The notes: generated by a model from the letters alone, not told the origin. Positions 31,117 to 39,772 are shown, numbered from the stretch's first letter. The stretch: 64,000 nt of DNA from CAMLIZ01 sp036231905 (GCF_036231905.1 NZ_JAZARE010000002.1:62001-126000), one strand, 5' to 3'. Numbers and translations are program-made.

Positions 31117-31827
31117 TCAAACCGCGCGGCGGACCATCAGTTCCTTGATCTTGCCGATCGCCTTGGTCGGGTTCAGGCCCTTGGGGCAGACGTCGACGCA
31201 ATTCATGATCGTGTGGCAGCGGAACAGGCGGTACGGATCTTCCAGGTTGTCCAGGCGCTCGTTGGTGGCCTGATCGCGGCTGTCGGCGATGAAGCGGTAG
31301 GCCTGCAGCAGGCCGGCCGGGCCGACGAACTTGTCCGGGTTCCACCAGAAGCTGGGGCAGCTGGTGGAGCAGCTCGCGCATAGGATGCATTCGTACAGGC
31401 CGTTCAGCTCGTCGCGCTCTTCCGGCGTCTGCAGGCGTTCCTTCTCGGGCGGCGGCATCTCGTTCACCAGGTACGGCTTGATCGAGTGGTACTGGGTGAA
31501 GAAGTGCGTCATGTCGACGATCAGGTCGCGCACCACCGGCAGGCCGGGCAGCGGCTTGAGCACCACCGTGGCAGGCAGCGCGCGCATGTTGGTCAGGCAC
31601 GCGAGGCCGTTCTTGCCGTTGATGTTCATCGCGTCGGAGCCGCACACGCCTTCGCGGCAGGAGCGGCGGAACGACAAGGTCGGGTCGATCGACTTCAGCT
31701 TGATCAGCACGTCCAGCAGCATGCGCTCGGAGCCGTCGAGCTCCACCTCGAGCGTCTGCATGTAGGGCTTGGCGTCCTTGTCCGGGTCGTAGCGGTAGAT
31801 CTGGAACGTGCGCTTTTGTTGCGACAT
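31117..31827 (-). CDS. sdhB: Succinate dehydrogenase iron-sulfur subunit
   Basis: 236 residues. The [2Fe-2S] ligands are C57, C62, D65 and C77 (with Asp as the third ligand, as in E. coli); the [4Fe-4S] and [3Fe-4S] clusters use C147, C150, C153, C157, C204, C210 and C214. It relays electrons from FAD in SdhA to ubiquinone at the SdhB/C/D interface. It starts 12 nt after the sdhA stop. Confidence 0.97.
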   Translation of the reverse strand: MSQQKRTFQIYRYDPDKDAKPYMQTLEVELDGSERMLLDVLIKLKSIDPTLSFRRSCREGVCGSDAMNINGKNGLACLTNMRALPATVVLKPLPGLPVVRDLIVDMTHFFTQYHSIKPYLVNEMPPPEKERLQTPEERDELNGLYECILCASCSTSCPSFWWNPDKFVGPAGLLQAYRFIADSRDQATNERLDNLEDPYRLFRCHTIMNCVDVCPKGLNPTKAIGKIKELMVRRAV

Positions 31828-31839
31828 GGGGGATCCTGC

Positions 31840-33636
31840 TTAGAAGGAACGCACCTTGGGCGGAATGGATTCCACCGTCAGCGGCTTGAGGTTGACCGGC
31901 TTGTAGTCCAGTCGGTTGCCGTCGCTGAACCACAGGGTGTGTTTCATCCACTCCTTGTCGTTGCGGCCGTTCGGGTATTCGGGGCTGTCGGCGTAGTCGT
32001 TCACCGTGTGGGCGCCGCGGCTTTCGCGCCGGGCGGCCGCGGACACGATGGTGGCCTGGGCCGCCTCGATCAGGTTGTCCACCTCCAGCGCCTCGATGCG
32101 CGCGGTGTTGAACACCTTGGACTTGTCCTTCAGCGTGATGGCCTTCACCCGCTCGCGCAGGGCGGCGATCTGCTTCACGCCTTCATCGAGCATGGCCTGG
32201 GTGCGGAACACGCCGGCGTGCTTCTGCATCGAGGTGCGGATGTCGTTGGCCACGTCCTGCGCGTATTCGCCTTCGCTGGTGGCATCCAGCCGCGCCAGGC
32301 GCTCCAGCGCGCGGTCGGCGGCATCGGCCGGCAGGGGCTTGTGCGACTTGTTCTTCAGGTTGGAATCGATGATGTGGTGGCCCGCCGCACGGCCAAACAC
32401 CAGCAGGTCCAGCAGCGAGTTGGTGCCCAGGCGGTTGGCGCCGTGCACGCTCACGCAGGCGCATTCACCCACCGCGTAGAAGCCGTTGACCACCGCATTC
32501 GGGTTGCCGTTTTTCGGCACCACCACCTGGCCATGGATGTTGGTCGGGATGCCGCCCATCTGGTAGTGGATGGTCGGCACCACCGGAATCGGCTCCTTGG
32601 TGATGTCGACGTTGGCGAAGTTATGGCCGATCTCGAACACGCTGGGCAGGCGCTTCATGATGGTCTCGGCGCCCAGGTGGGTCATGTCGAGCTGGATGTA
32701 GTCCTTGTTGGGACCGCAGCCGCGCCCTTCCTTGATCTCCTGGTCCATGCAGCGCGACACGAAGTCACGCGGCGCCAGGTCCTTCAGGGTCGGCGCATAA
32801 CGCTCCATGAAGCGCTCGCCATCACTGTTGCGCAGGATCGCGCCTTCGCCACGGCAGCCTTCGGTCAGCAACACGCCGGCGTTGTGCACCCCCGTGGGGT
32901 GGAACTGCCAGAACTCCATGTCCTCCAGCGGCACGCCGGCGCGAGCCGCCATGCCCAGGCCGTCACCGGTGTTGATGAAGGCATTGGTGCTGGCCGCGTA
33001 GATGCGCCCTGCGCCGCCGGTGGCGAAGAGTGTGGTCTTCGCTTCCAGGATGTGCACGTCGCCGGTTTCCATTTCCAGCGCGGTCACGCCCAGCACGTCG
33101 CCGTCGGCGTCGCGGATCAGGTCCAGCGCCATCCACTCCACGAAGAAGTGGGTGCGGGCCTTGACGTTCTGCTGGTACAGCGTGTGCAGCATCGCGTGGC
33201 CGGTGCGGTCGGCGGCCGCGCAGGCGCGCTGCACCGGCTTTTCGCCGTAGTTGGCGGTGTGGCCGCCGAAGGGGCGCTGGTAGATGGTGCCGTCGGGGTT
33301 GCGGTCGAACGGCATGCCCTGGTGTTCCAGTTCATACACGACCTTGGGCGCCTCTCGGCACATGAACTCGATGGCGTCCTGATCGCCCAGCCAGTCCGAC
33401 CCCTTGACGGTGTCGAAGAAGTGGTAGTGCCAGTTGTCCTCGCTCATGTTGCCCAGCGAGGCGCCGATGCCACCTTGCGCGGCCACCGTGTGCGAGCGGG
33501 TGGGGAACACCTTGGACAGCACCGCCACGTTGAGGCCGGCGCGTGCCAGCTGAAGCGACGCCTGCATGCCGGAGCCGCCGGCGCCGACGATGACCACGTC
33601 GAACTTGCGGCGCGGCAGGGAAGAACCCGATGTCAT
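31840..33636 (-). CDS. sdhA: Succinate dehydrogenase flavoprotein subunit
   Basis: 598 residues. The dinucleotide fold is VVIVGAGGSGMQASL (14-28); covalent-FAD His49 lies in RSHTVAAQGG; the substrate/active-site segments HPTGVHNAGVLLTEGCRGEG and the His/Arg-containing NRLGTNSLLD are present. The frame extends 70 codons further into sdhD, but MTSGSSLPRRKFDV at 33636 has a GGAG site 9 nt upstream and the right length. It starts 2 nt after the sdhD stop. Confidence 0.97.
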   Translation of the reverse strand: MTSGSSLPRRKFDVVIVGAGGSGMQASLQLARAGLNVAVLSKVFPTRSHTVAAQGGIGASLGNMSEDNWHYHFFDTVKGSDWLGDQDAIEFMCREAPKVVYELEHQGMPFDRNPDGTIYQRPFGGHTANYGEKPVQRACAAADRTGHAMLHTLYQQNVKARTHFFVEWMALDLIRDADGDVLGVTALEMETGDVHILEAKTTLFATGGAGRIYAASTNAFINTGDGLGMAARAGVPLEDMEFWQFHPTGVHNAGVLLTEGCRGEGAILRNSDGERFMERYAPTLKDLAPRDFVSRCMDQEIKEGRGCGPNKDYIQLDMTHLGAETIMKRLPSVFEIGHNFANVDITKEPIPVVPTIHYQMGGIPTNIHGQVVVPKNGNPNAVVNGFYAVGECACVSVHGANRLGTNSLLDLLVFGRAAGHHIIDSNLKNKSHKPLPADAADRALERLARLDATSEGEYAQDVANDIRTSMQKHAGVFRTQAMLDEGVKQIAALRERVKAITLKDKSKVFNTARIEALEVDNLIEAAQATIVSAAARRESRGAHTVNDYADSPEYPNGRNDKEWMKHTLWFSDGNRLDYKPVNLKPLTVESIPPKVRSF

Positions 33637-33638
33637 GT

Positions 33639-34001
33639 TCAAAGTCTCCAGAGGACCTGGACTGCCCAGCCGGCGCAGCCCACGAGCCAGATGATGGTCA
33701 GCGCGTGCATCGCCAGGCGGATGCCGACCGGCTTGATGTAGTCCATCCAGATGTCGCGCATGCCCACCCACGCGTGGTAGGCCAGCGCAACGATCACCGT
33801 GAACGTGAGCACCTTCATCCACTGGGCCGCGAAGATGCCGGCCCACTTTTCATAACTGAGCGGCCCCGGCAGCAGCAGCTGCACCAGCAGCACCAGCGTG
33901 AACAGCGCCATCGCGACGCCGGTGATGCGCTGGGCGAGCCAGCCGCTGAAACCGTAATGGGCGCCGACGACCAGGCGCTTGGATCCGTGATTGATGGCCA
34001 T
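33639..34001 (-). CDS. sdhD: Succinate dehydrogenase membrane anchor subunit
   Basis: 120 residues with three membrane helices (about 22-43, 58-78, 95-117). Heme-ligand candidate H76 lies in AYHAWVGMRDIWMDY, and the quinone-site Tyr/Asp pair (D87, Y88) follows in the same motif. It lies 12 nt after sdhC and 2 nt before sdhA. Confidence 0.95.
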   Translation of the reverse strand: MAINHGSKRLVVGAHYGFSGWLAQRITGVAMALFTLVLLVQLLLPGPLSYEKWAGIFAAQWMKVLTFTVIVALAYHAWVGMRDIWMDYIKPVGIRLAMHALTIIWLVGCAGWAVQVLWRL

Positions 34002-34013
34002 GCTTTTGGTTCC

Positions 34014-34445
34014 TCAGTACAGGCCGAAGAGCTTGGCGGCGCACAGCAGCGTGAGCAGCAGGCTCAGGCCCATCGTGACCTGGGCGGACACCTTGCCCTG
34101 CTCCTTGGACACCGAGTGGGTGGCGTCCATCCACAGGTGGCGCACGCCGGCGATGAAGTGGGTGAGGTAGGACCAGATGATGGCCAGCACCACCAGCTTC
34201 ACCAGCCAGCCCGGTACCACGCCGATGCCGCTGACGAAGGCGGCGCGGAAGCGCTCAAAGGAGAACTCGGACGTGACGCTGGTGTCGAACAGCCAGATGA
34301 TGAGGGGCAGCAGGACAAACAGGATGCCGCCACTGATGCGATGCAGGATGGACACGATGGCTGCCAACGGATAACGGTAGCCCGTCAGCGCGTCGATCAG
34401 CTTCATCTCGCCCGGTCTCTGCTTCGGTGCTTGTACTTGTGCCAT
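34014..34445 (-). CDS. sdhC: Succinate dehydrogenase cytochrome b556 subunit
   Basis: 143 residues with three membrane helices. The quinone-site motif SILHRISGG (32-40) and the heme histidine H96 in THFIAGVRHLWMD match the family, with the same seven-residue spacing to the following His as in E. coli. It is the first sdh gene; 84 nt separate it from the upstream same-strand GntR regulator, where its promoter must lie. I saw no copy of the TCA palindrome in that gap. Confidence 0.95.
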   Translation of the reverse strand: MAQVQAPKQRPGEMKLIDALTGYRYPLAAIVSILHRISGGILFVLLPLIIWLFDTSVTSEFSFERFRAAFVSGIGVVPGWLVKLVVLAIIWSYLTHFIAGVRHLWMDATHSVSKEQGKVSAQVTMGLSLLLTLLCAAKLFGLY

Positions 34446-34529
34446 TACGAGCCTTGCGTGCGTGAAACCAAATGATTTTATTGCAATGCAACAGTCGCGA
34501 GCCTGACAACGAATGCGTGGTTCCCGCTG

Positions 34530-35309
34530 TCAGCTCAATTCGTTGCGGTAGTAGTGCGATTCGGTGTTGTACAGGCCACGCCGCAGCTCCACCGGCTTGT
34601 CGCCGTAGGTGAACGACAGCCGCTCCACGCTCAACAGCGGCGCGTGGGGTGGCAACTCCAGCAGCTGGGCGGTGGCCGCGTCCGCAGCGACGGCACGGAT
34701 CTTTTCCTCGGCGCGGATCATGCGCACGCCGAATTCGGTCTCGAACAGGCCATACAGCGGCCCGCGGGTCTCCGCCAGGCGCTCGGCGGTCAGGCCCTTG
34801 AAGGCCGCGCCGGGCAGCCAGATGTCGTCCAGCACCACCGGCTTGCCGGCAAACAGCAGCAGGCGCCGGATCTGCACCGCCGCATCGCCGCTCTTGAGCT
34901 CCAGCACGCGCGCGACGTCGGCCGGGGCGCGCAGCCGCCGGCATTCGAGGATGCGGCGCTCGGTGCCGCGCGGTGCGCCTTCGTCGTCGGGCATCAGGCG
35001 CAGGAATCGGTACTGGATCTTCTGCTCGGCATGGGTGGCCACGAAGGTGCCCTTGCCCTGCCGCCGCACCACCAGGTTCTCGGTGGCCAGCTCGTCGATC
35101 GCCTTGCGCACCGTGCCCTGGCTCACCTTGAAGCGGGCCGCCAGGTCCATTTCGCTCGGGATCGCCTCGCCCGGCTTCCACTCGCCGCTTTGCAGGCTGC
35201 GCGTGATCAGCGCCTTGATCTGCTGGTAGAGCGGGCTGAACGCCGGGCCGGACTCGGCGGCCGGGGCGTCGGCCGCGGAAGCGCCGCTGGAAGGTGAAAC
35301 GGAGGCCAT
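34530..35309 (-). CDS. GntR-family (UTRA-type) regulator of TCA genes
   Basis: 259 residues: a disordered Ala/Ser-rich start, winged helix at about 27-93 (PLYQQIKALITRSLQSGEWKPG, FKVSQGTVRKAIDELATENL), then a UTRA/HutC-type ligand domain to the end (FTYGDKPVELRRGLYNTE). Its gene lies between sdhC and mdh. A perfect 18-bp palindrome 52 nt upstream, shared with the mdh promoter and recurring before acnB, is the probable target, implying autoregulation and control of mdh and acnB; sdh control is plausible but unsupported by a visible site. The effector is unknown. Confidence 0.88.
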   Translation of the reverse strand: MASVSPSSGASAADAPAAESGPAFSPLYQQIKALITRSLQSGEWKPGEAIPSEMDLAARFKVSQGTVRKAIDELATENLVVRRQGKGTFVATHAEQKIQYRFLRLMPDDEGAPRGTERRILECRRLRAPADVARVLELKSGDAAVQIRRLLLFAGKPVVLDDIWLPGAAFKGLTAERLAETRGPLYGLFETEFGVRMIRAEEKIRAVAADAATAQLLELPPHAPLLSVERLSFTYGDKPVELRRGLYNTESHYYRNELS

Positions 35310-35360
35310 GGCCCGGATTGCAGCACACGGCGCGCCCGCACGTCCACCAACTCATGAAAG

Positions 35361-35378
35361 ATGTCTTATATAAGACAT
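35361..35378. promoter_or_regulatory. TCA operator 1, perfect palindrome in the gntR-mdh divergon
   Basis: ATGTCTTATATAAGACAT is a perfect 18-bp palindrome, followed by one more ATAAGAC half-site (35377-35383). It abuts the -35 box of mdh and lies 52 nt upstream of the divergent regulator. A 17/18 copy is at 39826-39843 before acnB. Confidence 0.8.
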
Positions 35379-35385
35379 AAGACCA

Positions 35386-35414
35386 TTGACAGAGCAGGGG
35401 TAGACCCTTAGAGT
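35386..35414 (+). promoter_or_regulatory. Sigma-70 promoter of mdh
   Basis: A perfect TTGACA (35386-35391) is followed after 17 nt by TAGAGT (35409-35414), which matches four of six -10 bases. It begins 7 nt after the operator palindrome, so a bound regulator would crowd RNA polymerase. The leader to the mdh ATG is about 50 nt. Confidence 0.7.
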
Positions 35415-35471
35415 CGCCGTAAACTCACCGGTGGTCCAGACCTTTCCACCAACCTCCTTGGAGCCTTCCCC

Positions 35472-36458
35472 ATGAGCAAGAAGCCCGTCCGTGTCGCCGT
35501 CACCGGCGCCGCCGGCCAGATCGGTTACGCCCTGCTGTTCCGCATCGCCTCCGGCGAAATGCTGGGCAAGGACCAGCCCGTGATCCTGCAGCTGCTGGAG
35601 ATCCCGGACGAGAAGGCGCAGAAGGCGCTCAAGGGCGTGATGATGGAGCTGGAAGACTGCGCCTTCCCGCTGCTGGCCGGCATGGAAGCGCACAGCGACC
35701 CGAACACCGCCTTCAAGGACACCGACTACGCCCTGTTGGTCGGCGCCCGCCCGCGTGGCCCCGGCATGGAGCGCAAGGACCTGCTGAGCGCCAACGCGCA
35801 GATCTTCACTGCACAGGGGAAGGCGTTGAATGCCGTGGCCTCGCGCAATGTGCGCGTGCTGGTGGTGGGCAACCCCGCCAACACCAACGCCTACATCGCG
35901 ATGAAGAGCGCGCCCGACCTGCCGCGCAAGAACTTCACCGCCATGCTGCGCCTGGACCACAACCGCGCGCTCAGCCAGATCGCCGCCAAGACCGGCAAGC
36001 CGGTGGCCAGCATCGAGAAGATGGCCGTGTGGGGCAACCACTCGCCCACGATGTATGCCGACTACCGCTTCGCCACCATCGACGGCCAGCCGGTCAAGCA
36101 GATGATCAACGACGAGGAATGGAACAAGAACACGTTCCTGCCCACCGTCGGCAAGCGCGGCGCGGCCATCATCGAGGCGCGCGGCCTGTCGTCCGCCGCA
36201 TCGGCTGCCAATGCCGCCATCGACCACATGCGCGACTGGGCCCTGGGCACCAACGGCAAGTGGGTCACCATGGGCATTCCCAGCGACGGCCAGTACGAGA
36301 TCCCCAAGGACGTGATGTTCGGCTACCCGGTCACGGTGGAAAACGGCGAGTACAAGATCGTCGAAGGCCTGCCCATCGACGAGTTCAGCCGCGAGCGCAT
36401 CAACGTCACGCTGAAGGAGCTGCTCGAAGAGCAGGAAGGCGTGAAGCACCTGCTGTAA
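35472..36458 (+). CDS. mdh: Malate dehydrogenase
   Basis: 328-residue NAD-dependent enzyme of the MDH type 2 group. The nucleotide fold is TGAAGQIGYALLFRIASGEM (11-30); catalytic Asp162 and His190 (WGNHSP) and the substrate arginines in GARPRGPGMERKD (91-103) are in place. It interconverts malate and oxaloacetate. Ribosome site and a clear promoter precede it, and a GAAA-loop terminator follows, so it is probably a single-gene transcript with some read-through into tam. Confidence 0.97.
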   Translation: MSKKPVRVAVTGAAGQIGYALLFRIASGEMLGKDQPVILQLLEIPDEKAQKALKGVMMELEDCAFPLLAGMEAHSDPNTAFKDTDYALLVGARPRGPGMERKDLLSANAQIFTAQGKALNAVASRNVRVLVVGNPANTNAYIAMKSAPDLPRKNFTAMLRLDHNRALSQIAAKTGKPVASIEKMAVWGNHSPTMYADYRFATIDGQPVKQMINDEEWNKNTFLPTVGKRGAAIIEARGLSSAASAANAAIDHMRDWALGTNGKWVTMGIPSDGQYEIPKDVMFGYPVTVENGEYKIVEGLPIDEFSRERINVTLKELLEEQEGVKHLL

Positions 36459-36470
36459 GCACAGCAACCA

Positions 36471-36493
36471 AGCCGGCGAAAGCCGGCTTTTTT
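36471..36493 (+). terminator. Rho-independent terminator of mdh
   Basis: AGCCGGC-GAAA-GCCGGCT forms a 7-bp stem with a GAAA tetraloop followed by six Ts, 12 nt after the mdh stop codon. Confidence 0.9.
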
Positions 36494-36507
36494 GTTGGGG
36501 GACCGCC

Positions 36508-37281
36508 ATGCGCGACTGGAACCCTGCCCTTTACACCTGCTTCGAGGATGAGCGCACCCGGCCGGCGGTGGAACTGCTCGCCCGCGTGCCCTTGCAGGCC
36601 GCCCAAGGTGTCTTCGACCTGGGCTGCGGCCCGGGCAATTCCACCGAACTGCTGGTGCGGCGGTTTCCGCAGGCCAGCGTGGTCGGCACGGACAACTCGC
36701 CCGCCATGCTGGAAGCGGCCCGCTCGCGGCTGCCGCAGGTGCGCTTCGAGCTCAGCGACATCCGCACCTGGCAGGCGGAGGCCGCGGACCTTATCTACGC
36801 CAATGCCTCGCTGCAATGGCTGCCTGGCCACGACACGCTGCTGCCCCGGCTGTTCGGCATGCTGGCACCCGGCGGCGTGCTGGCCGTGCAGATGCCCGAC
36901 AACCTCGACGAACCCTCGCACCGCCTGATGCGCGAGACGGCCGCCGATGCCCGCTGGGCCGCGCTCATCGGCGATGCCGCCACGTTGCGCGCCCGCATCC
37001 TGCCCGCCGACGCGTACTACGACCTGCTGGCGCCCGGCGCCGCATCGGTCGACATCTGGCGCACCACCTACCACCACCGCATGGGCTCGCCAGCCGACAT
37101 CGTGCAGTGGCTGCGCGGCACCGGCCTCAAGCCCTTTGTCGACGCGCTGCCCGCGCCGCTGCAGGCAGAATTCCTCCATGACTACGAGCAGCGCATCGGC
37201 CACGCCTATTCGCGACGCGCTGACGGCAGCCGGCTGCTCGCCTTTCCCCGTTTGTTCATCGTCGCCCAGCGCGGCGCCTGA
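36508..37281 (+). CDS. tam: Trans-aconitate 2-methyltransferase
   Basis: 257-residue SAM-dependent methyltransferase. The SAM loop is FDLGCGPGNSTEL (36-48), and the whole protein follows the E. coli Tam pattern: RDWNPALY at the start, ANASLQWLPGH, VQMPDN, VDIWRTTYHH and the closing LLAFPRLFIVAQR. Tam methylates trans-aconitate, an inhibitory by-product formed from cis-aconitate by aconitase, so its place between mdh and acnB is meaningful. A GGGGGA site precedes the ATG. Confidence 0.92.
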   Translation: MRDWNPALYTCFEDERTRPAVELLARVPLQAAQGVFDLGCGPGNSTELLVRRFPQASVVGTDNSPAMLEAARSRLPQVRFELSDIRTWQAEAADLIYANASLQWLPGHDTLLPRLFGMLAPGGVLAVQMPDNLDEPSHRLMRETAADARWAALIGDAATLRARILPADAYYDLLAPGAASVDIWRTTYHHRMGSPADIVQWLRGTGLKPFVDALPAPLQAEFLHDYEQRIGHAYSRRADGSRLLAFPRLFIVAQRGA

Positions 37282-37284
37282 CCC

Positions 37285-38304
37285 ATGAGCACCACCTCCG
37301 TGCATCCCTGCGATGCCTTGTTCGACGCCAGCGAAGCCGCCGTGTCATTGCCGGTGTGCGACCACTATGCGGGCGTCGAAGCCCGCATGCGCAAGAGCCT
37401 TGACTTGCAGGCCGAACTGGGGCCCGTGTTAGACGTGACGCTGGACAACGAAGACGGCGCGCCAGTGGGCGGTGAGCGCGAGCATGCACAGCTGATCGCC
37501 GAGCTCGTCACCTCGCCGGCCAACCGCTTCGGCCGGGTCGGCGCTCGCATGCTGCCGGTCGATCATCCAGCCTTTGCCGACGTGGCCAAGACCCTGGTGC
37601 GCGATGCCGGCGCCCGGCTGGCTTACCTGATGCTGCCGAAGCCGCGCAGCCTGGCGGACGTGGAGCGGGCAGCGCAGGAGGTGGACCGGCTCAGCGTGGA
37701 TGCGCACCTGGCGCGCCGCATCCCCTTGCATGCGCTGATCGAGACCCACGGTGCCCTGCAACACGTGCAGGCGATCGCGGCCCATCCACGCATCGAATCA
37801 CTGTCCTTTGGGCTGATGGACTTCGTGTCGGCACACCGCGGCGCCATTCCCCAAAGCGGCATGAGCGTTACCGGCCAGTTCGAACATCCGCTGGTGGTGC
37901 GGGCCAAGCTGGAGATCGCGGCGGCGTGCCATGCTGCGGGCAAGGTGCCATCGCACTGCGTGGTCACCGAGTTCAAGGACGAACGTGCGCTGGCGCAGGC
38001 GGCCGACAAGGCGGCGCGCCAGTTCGGCTACACCCGCATGTGGAGCATCCACCCCGCGCAGATCCGCACCATCGTGGACGCCTTCTCTCCAACCGTCGCC
38101 GAGGTGGACCAGGCGATCGAGATCCTGATGGCCGCGCGCGACGCGAACTGGGCGCCGATACGGCACCGCGACACCCTGCACGACCGGGCCAGCTTCCGCT
38201 ATTTCTGGCATGTGCTGGCGCGTGCCCATCGCACGTCGTTCGCGGACGGGCCGCAGCTGCCGACCGAAGTGCGGCAGGCGTTCTTCAACGAAGCGACGGC
38301 CTGA
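37285..38304 (+). CDS. HpcH/HpaI aldolase / CitE-like lyase
   Basis: 339 residues of the CitE-like branch, the group that contains citrate lyase beta subunits, malyl-CoA lyases and citramalyl-CoA lyases. Arg in GARMLPVDH, the metal-binding Glu in ALIETHGAL and Asp in FGLMDFVSAHRG, and the C-terminal MWSIHPAQI segment are visible. No citrate lyase alpha or gamma subunit is nearby, so an acyl-CoA lyase acting on malyl- or methylmalyl-type substrates is more likely than citrate lyase. It starts 3 nt after tam and is co-transcribed with it. Confidence 0.8.
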   Translation: MSTTSVHPCDALFDASEAAVSLPVCDHYAGVEARMRKSLDLQAELGPVLDVTLDNEDGAPVGGEREHAQLIAELVTSPANRFGRVGARMLPVDHPAFADVAKTLVRDAGARLAYLMLPKPRSLADVERAAQEVDRLSVDAHLARRIPLHALIETHGALQHVQAIAAHPRIESLSFGLMDFVSAHRGAIPQSGMSVTGQFEHPLVVRAKLEIAAACHAAGKVPSHCVVTEFKDERALAQAADKAARQFGYTRMWSIHPAQIRTIVDAFSPTVAEVDQAIEILMAARDANWAPIRHRDTLHDRASFRYFWHVLARAHRTSFADGPQLPTEVRQAFFNEATA

Positions 38305-38309
38305 CCCGC

Positions 38310-38909
38310 ATGCTGATCCTGAAGACCTACCCGCACCCGCTGGAGCTGCGCACCGCACGCACCCTGCTGCGCGCCTGGAAAGACAGCGACCTGCCCGCCT
38401 GGTGCGAGATGAACGCCGACGCTCAGGTGCGACAGCACTTTCCCTCCGTACACACGCCGGAGGAGGCGCTGGGCGAAGCGGGCCGGATACGGCAAGCCCT
38501 TGGCCAGCGCGGCTGGGGCTTCTGGGCGCTGGAGATCCCCGGGCGGCTGCCGTTTGCCGGCGCCGTCGGGCTCATCGTGCCGGCCTACGAGGCGCCCTTC
38601 ATGCCGGCGGTGGAAATCGGCTGGCGCCTCTGCCGGGACGCCTGGGGCCAGGGTTATGCCATCGAAGCGGCGCGTGCGGCCGCACAGTTCGCCTTCACCG
38701 AACTGGCGCTCGACGAGATCATTGCCGTGACCATCCCGGCCAACGCACCGTCGCGCAAGGTGATGGAGCGCCTGGGCATGCGGCGCGACGAGCGCGACGA
38801 CTTCGACCATCCCCGTGTGCCGGCAGGCCACCCGATGCAGCGCCATGTGCTGTACCGGCTCGACCCGGCGAGCTTCCGGCGCCAGGCGGCTTGCAGTTTG
38901 TTGCCTTGA
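38310..38909 (+). CDS. GNAT-family N-acetyltransferase, RimJ/RimL type
   Basis: 199 residues from ATG at 38310, which lies 5 nt after the CitE-like gene; the longer upstream frame is inside that gene. It has the RimJ/RimL layout: LRTARTLLRAWKDSDLPAW at the start, IGWRLCRDAWGQGYAIEAARA as the acetyl-CoA loop (about 113-133), and ANAPSRKVMERLGM (153-166). The substrate is unknown; such enzymes acetylate protein N-termini or small amines. Confidence 0.85.
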   Translation: MLILKTYPHPLELRTARTLLRAWKDSDLPAWCEMNADAQVRQHFPSVHTPEEALGEAGRIRQALGQRGWGFWALEIPGRLPFAGAVGLIVPAYEAPFMPAVEIGWRLCRDAWGQGYAIEAARAAAQFAFTELALDEIIAVTIPANAPSRKVMERLGMRRDERDDFDHPRVPAGHPMQRHVLYRLDPASFRRQAACSLLP

Positions 38910-38986
38910 CCGGGGGTTGTCCGCCTCCGTGCGGCCCGCCGGCTTGCCGACAATCGCCGCTTTCGAGAAATCCCGGAGCGTTTTCC

Positions 38987-39742
38987 ATGACCCGCCTGCT
39001 TGCCCCCGTCGCTGCCCTGTCGCTGGTGGTGTTTGCCGCCATGCCGATGATCGTGGACGCGGCCACCAGCAAGAAACCAGCCGCCAAACCGGCCGCCACC
39101 AAGAAGAAGGCCGAGCCCAAGCCGGTGGCCGCCGAGCCGCCCGAGACCCTGAGCGAAGGGCAGCTGGCCATGGCCGGCCGCGTGTTCACCGGCCGCGCCG
39201 ATTGCGAGTTCAAGCAGGCGGTGGACGTGCAGCCGGTGGACGGTCGCCCCGGCCACTTCCAGGTGAGTTTCGGCAAGCAGCGTTTTGACATGGTGCCGGA
39301 AGAGACCACCACCGGCGCGGTGCGCCTGCACGACCGCAAGGCCGACGTGGTGTGGCTGCAGATCCCGGTGAAGTCCATGCTCATGAACAACAAGGCGGCC
39401 CAGCGCATGGTGGATGCCTGCCAGCACACGCAGCAGCGCGCGGCGGTGGAGGCGATCGAGCAGGCTCGCGTGGCGGCCGCGGCGGCGGACACCGCCGCCA
39501 GCGCCGCCACCAACGCCGCCTCTGCCGCTGTGGCAGGCAGCCTCTTCGCAGGCCAGCCGTCCACGGCCGCCGTGGCAGCGGCCGCACAAACCGCCGCTTC
39601 GGCCGCCGCCGTGGCATCGCAGGCCGCCAGCGCGGCGGCGACAGCTGCGTCTGCGGCGGTGTCCGTCTCCTTGCCGGCCTCCAGCGCCGCTTTGCAGGTG
39701 GCACCGGCGGCCTCGGCCCCCGCCTCGGCCCCGGCTCAGTAA
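38987..39742 (+). CDS. Exported protein with alanine-rich tail
   Basis: 251 residues. A signal peptide (about 1-25, ending IVDAATS) is followed by a Lys/Pro/Ala linker, a small folded region (about 50-150) with two cysteines (ADCEFKQ, DACQHTQQ) and then a tail of about 95 residues made almost entirely of Ala, Ser, Thr and Val. I do not recognise a named family. A GGAGCG site precedes ATG 38987; the larger frame upstream is a shadow. It lies just before a terminator and acnB, so it is probably the end of the tam transcript or a single gene. Confidence 0.75.
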   Translation: MTRLLAPVAALSLVVFAAMPMIVDAATSKKPAAKPAATKKKAEPKPVAAEPPETLSEGQLAMAGRVFTGRADCEFKQAVDVQPVDGRPGHFQVSFGKQRFDMVPEETTTGAVRLHDRKADVVWLQIPVKSMLMNNKAAQRMVDACQHTQQRAAVEAIEQARVAAAAADTAASAATNAASAAVAGSLFAGQPSTAAVAAAAQTAASAAAVASQAASAAATAASAAVSVSLPASSAALQVAPAASAPASAPAQ

Positions 39743-39772
39743 GCCGCGGCGCCGAAGCCAAGTGCGACAAAC

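Noticed and set aside
34446..34529. A third copy of the TCA palindrome in front of sdhC
   Set aside because: The gap has TTGCAATGCAA and a TAAAAT-like box, but nothing resembling GTCTTATATAAGAC, so regulation of sdh by the GntR protein is not supported by a site here.
38210..39742. A 510-residue protein fusing the GNAT region to the Ala-rich exported protein
   Set aside because: The upstream half is a shadow of the GNAT gene in another frame. The signal peptide start at 38987 with its GGAGCG site is the natural beginning.
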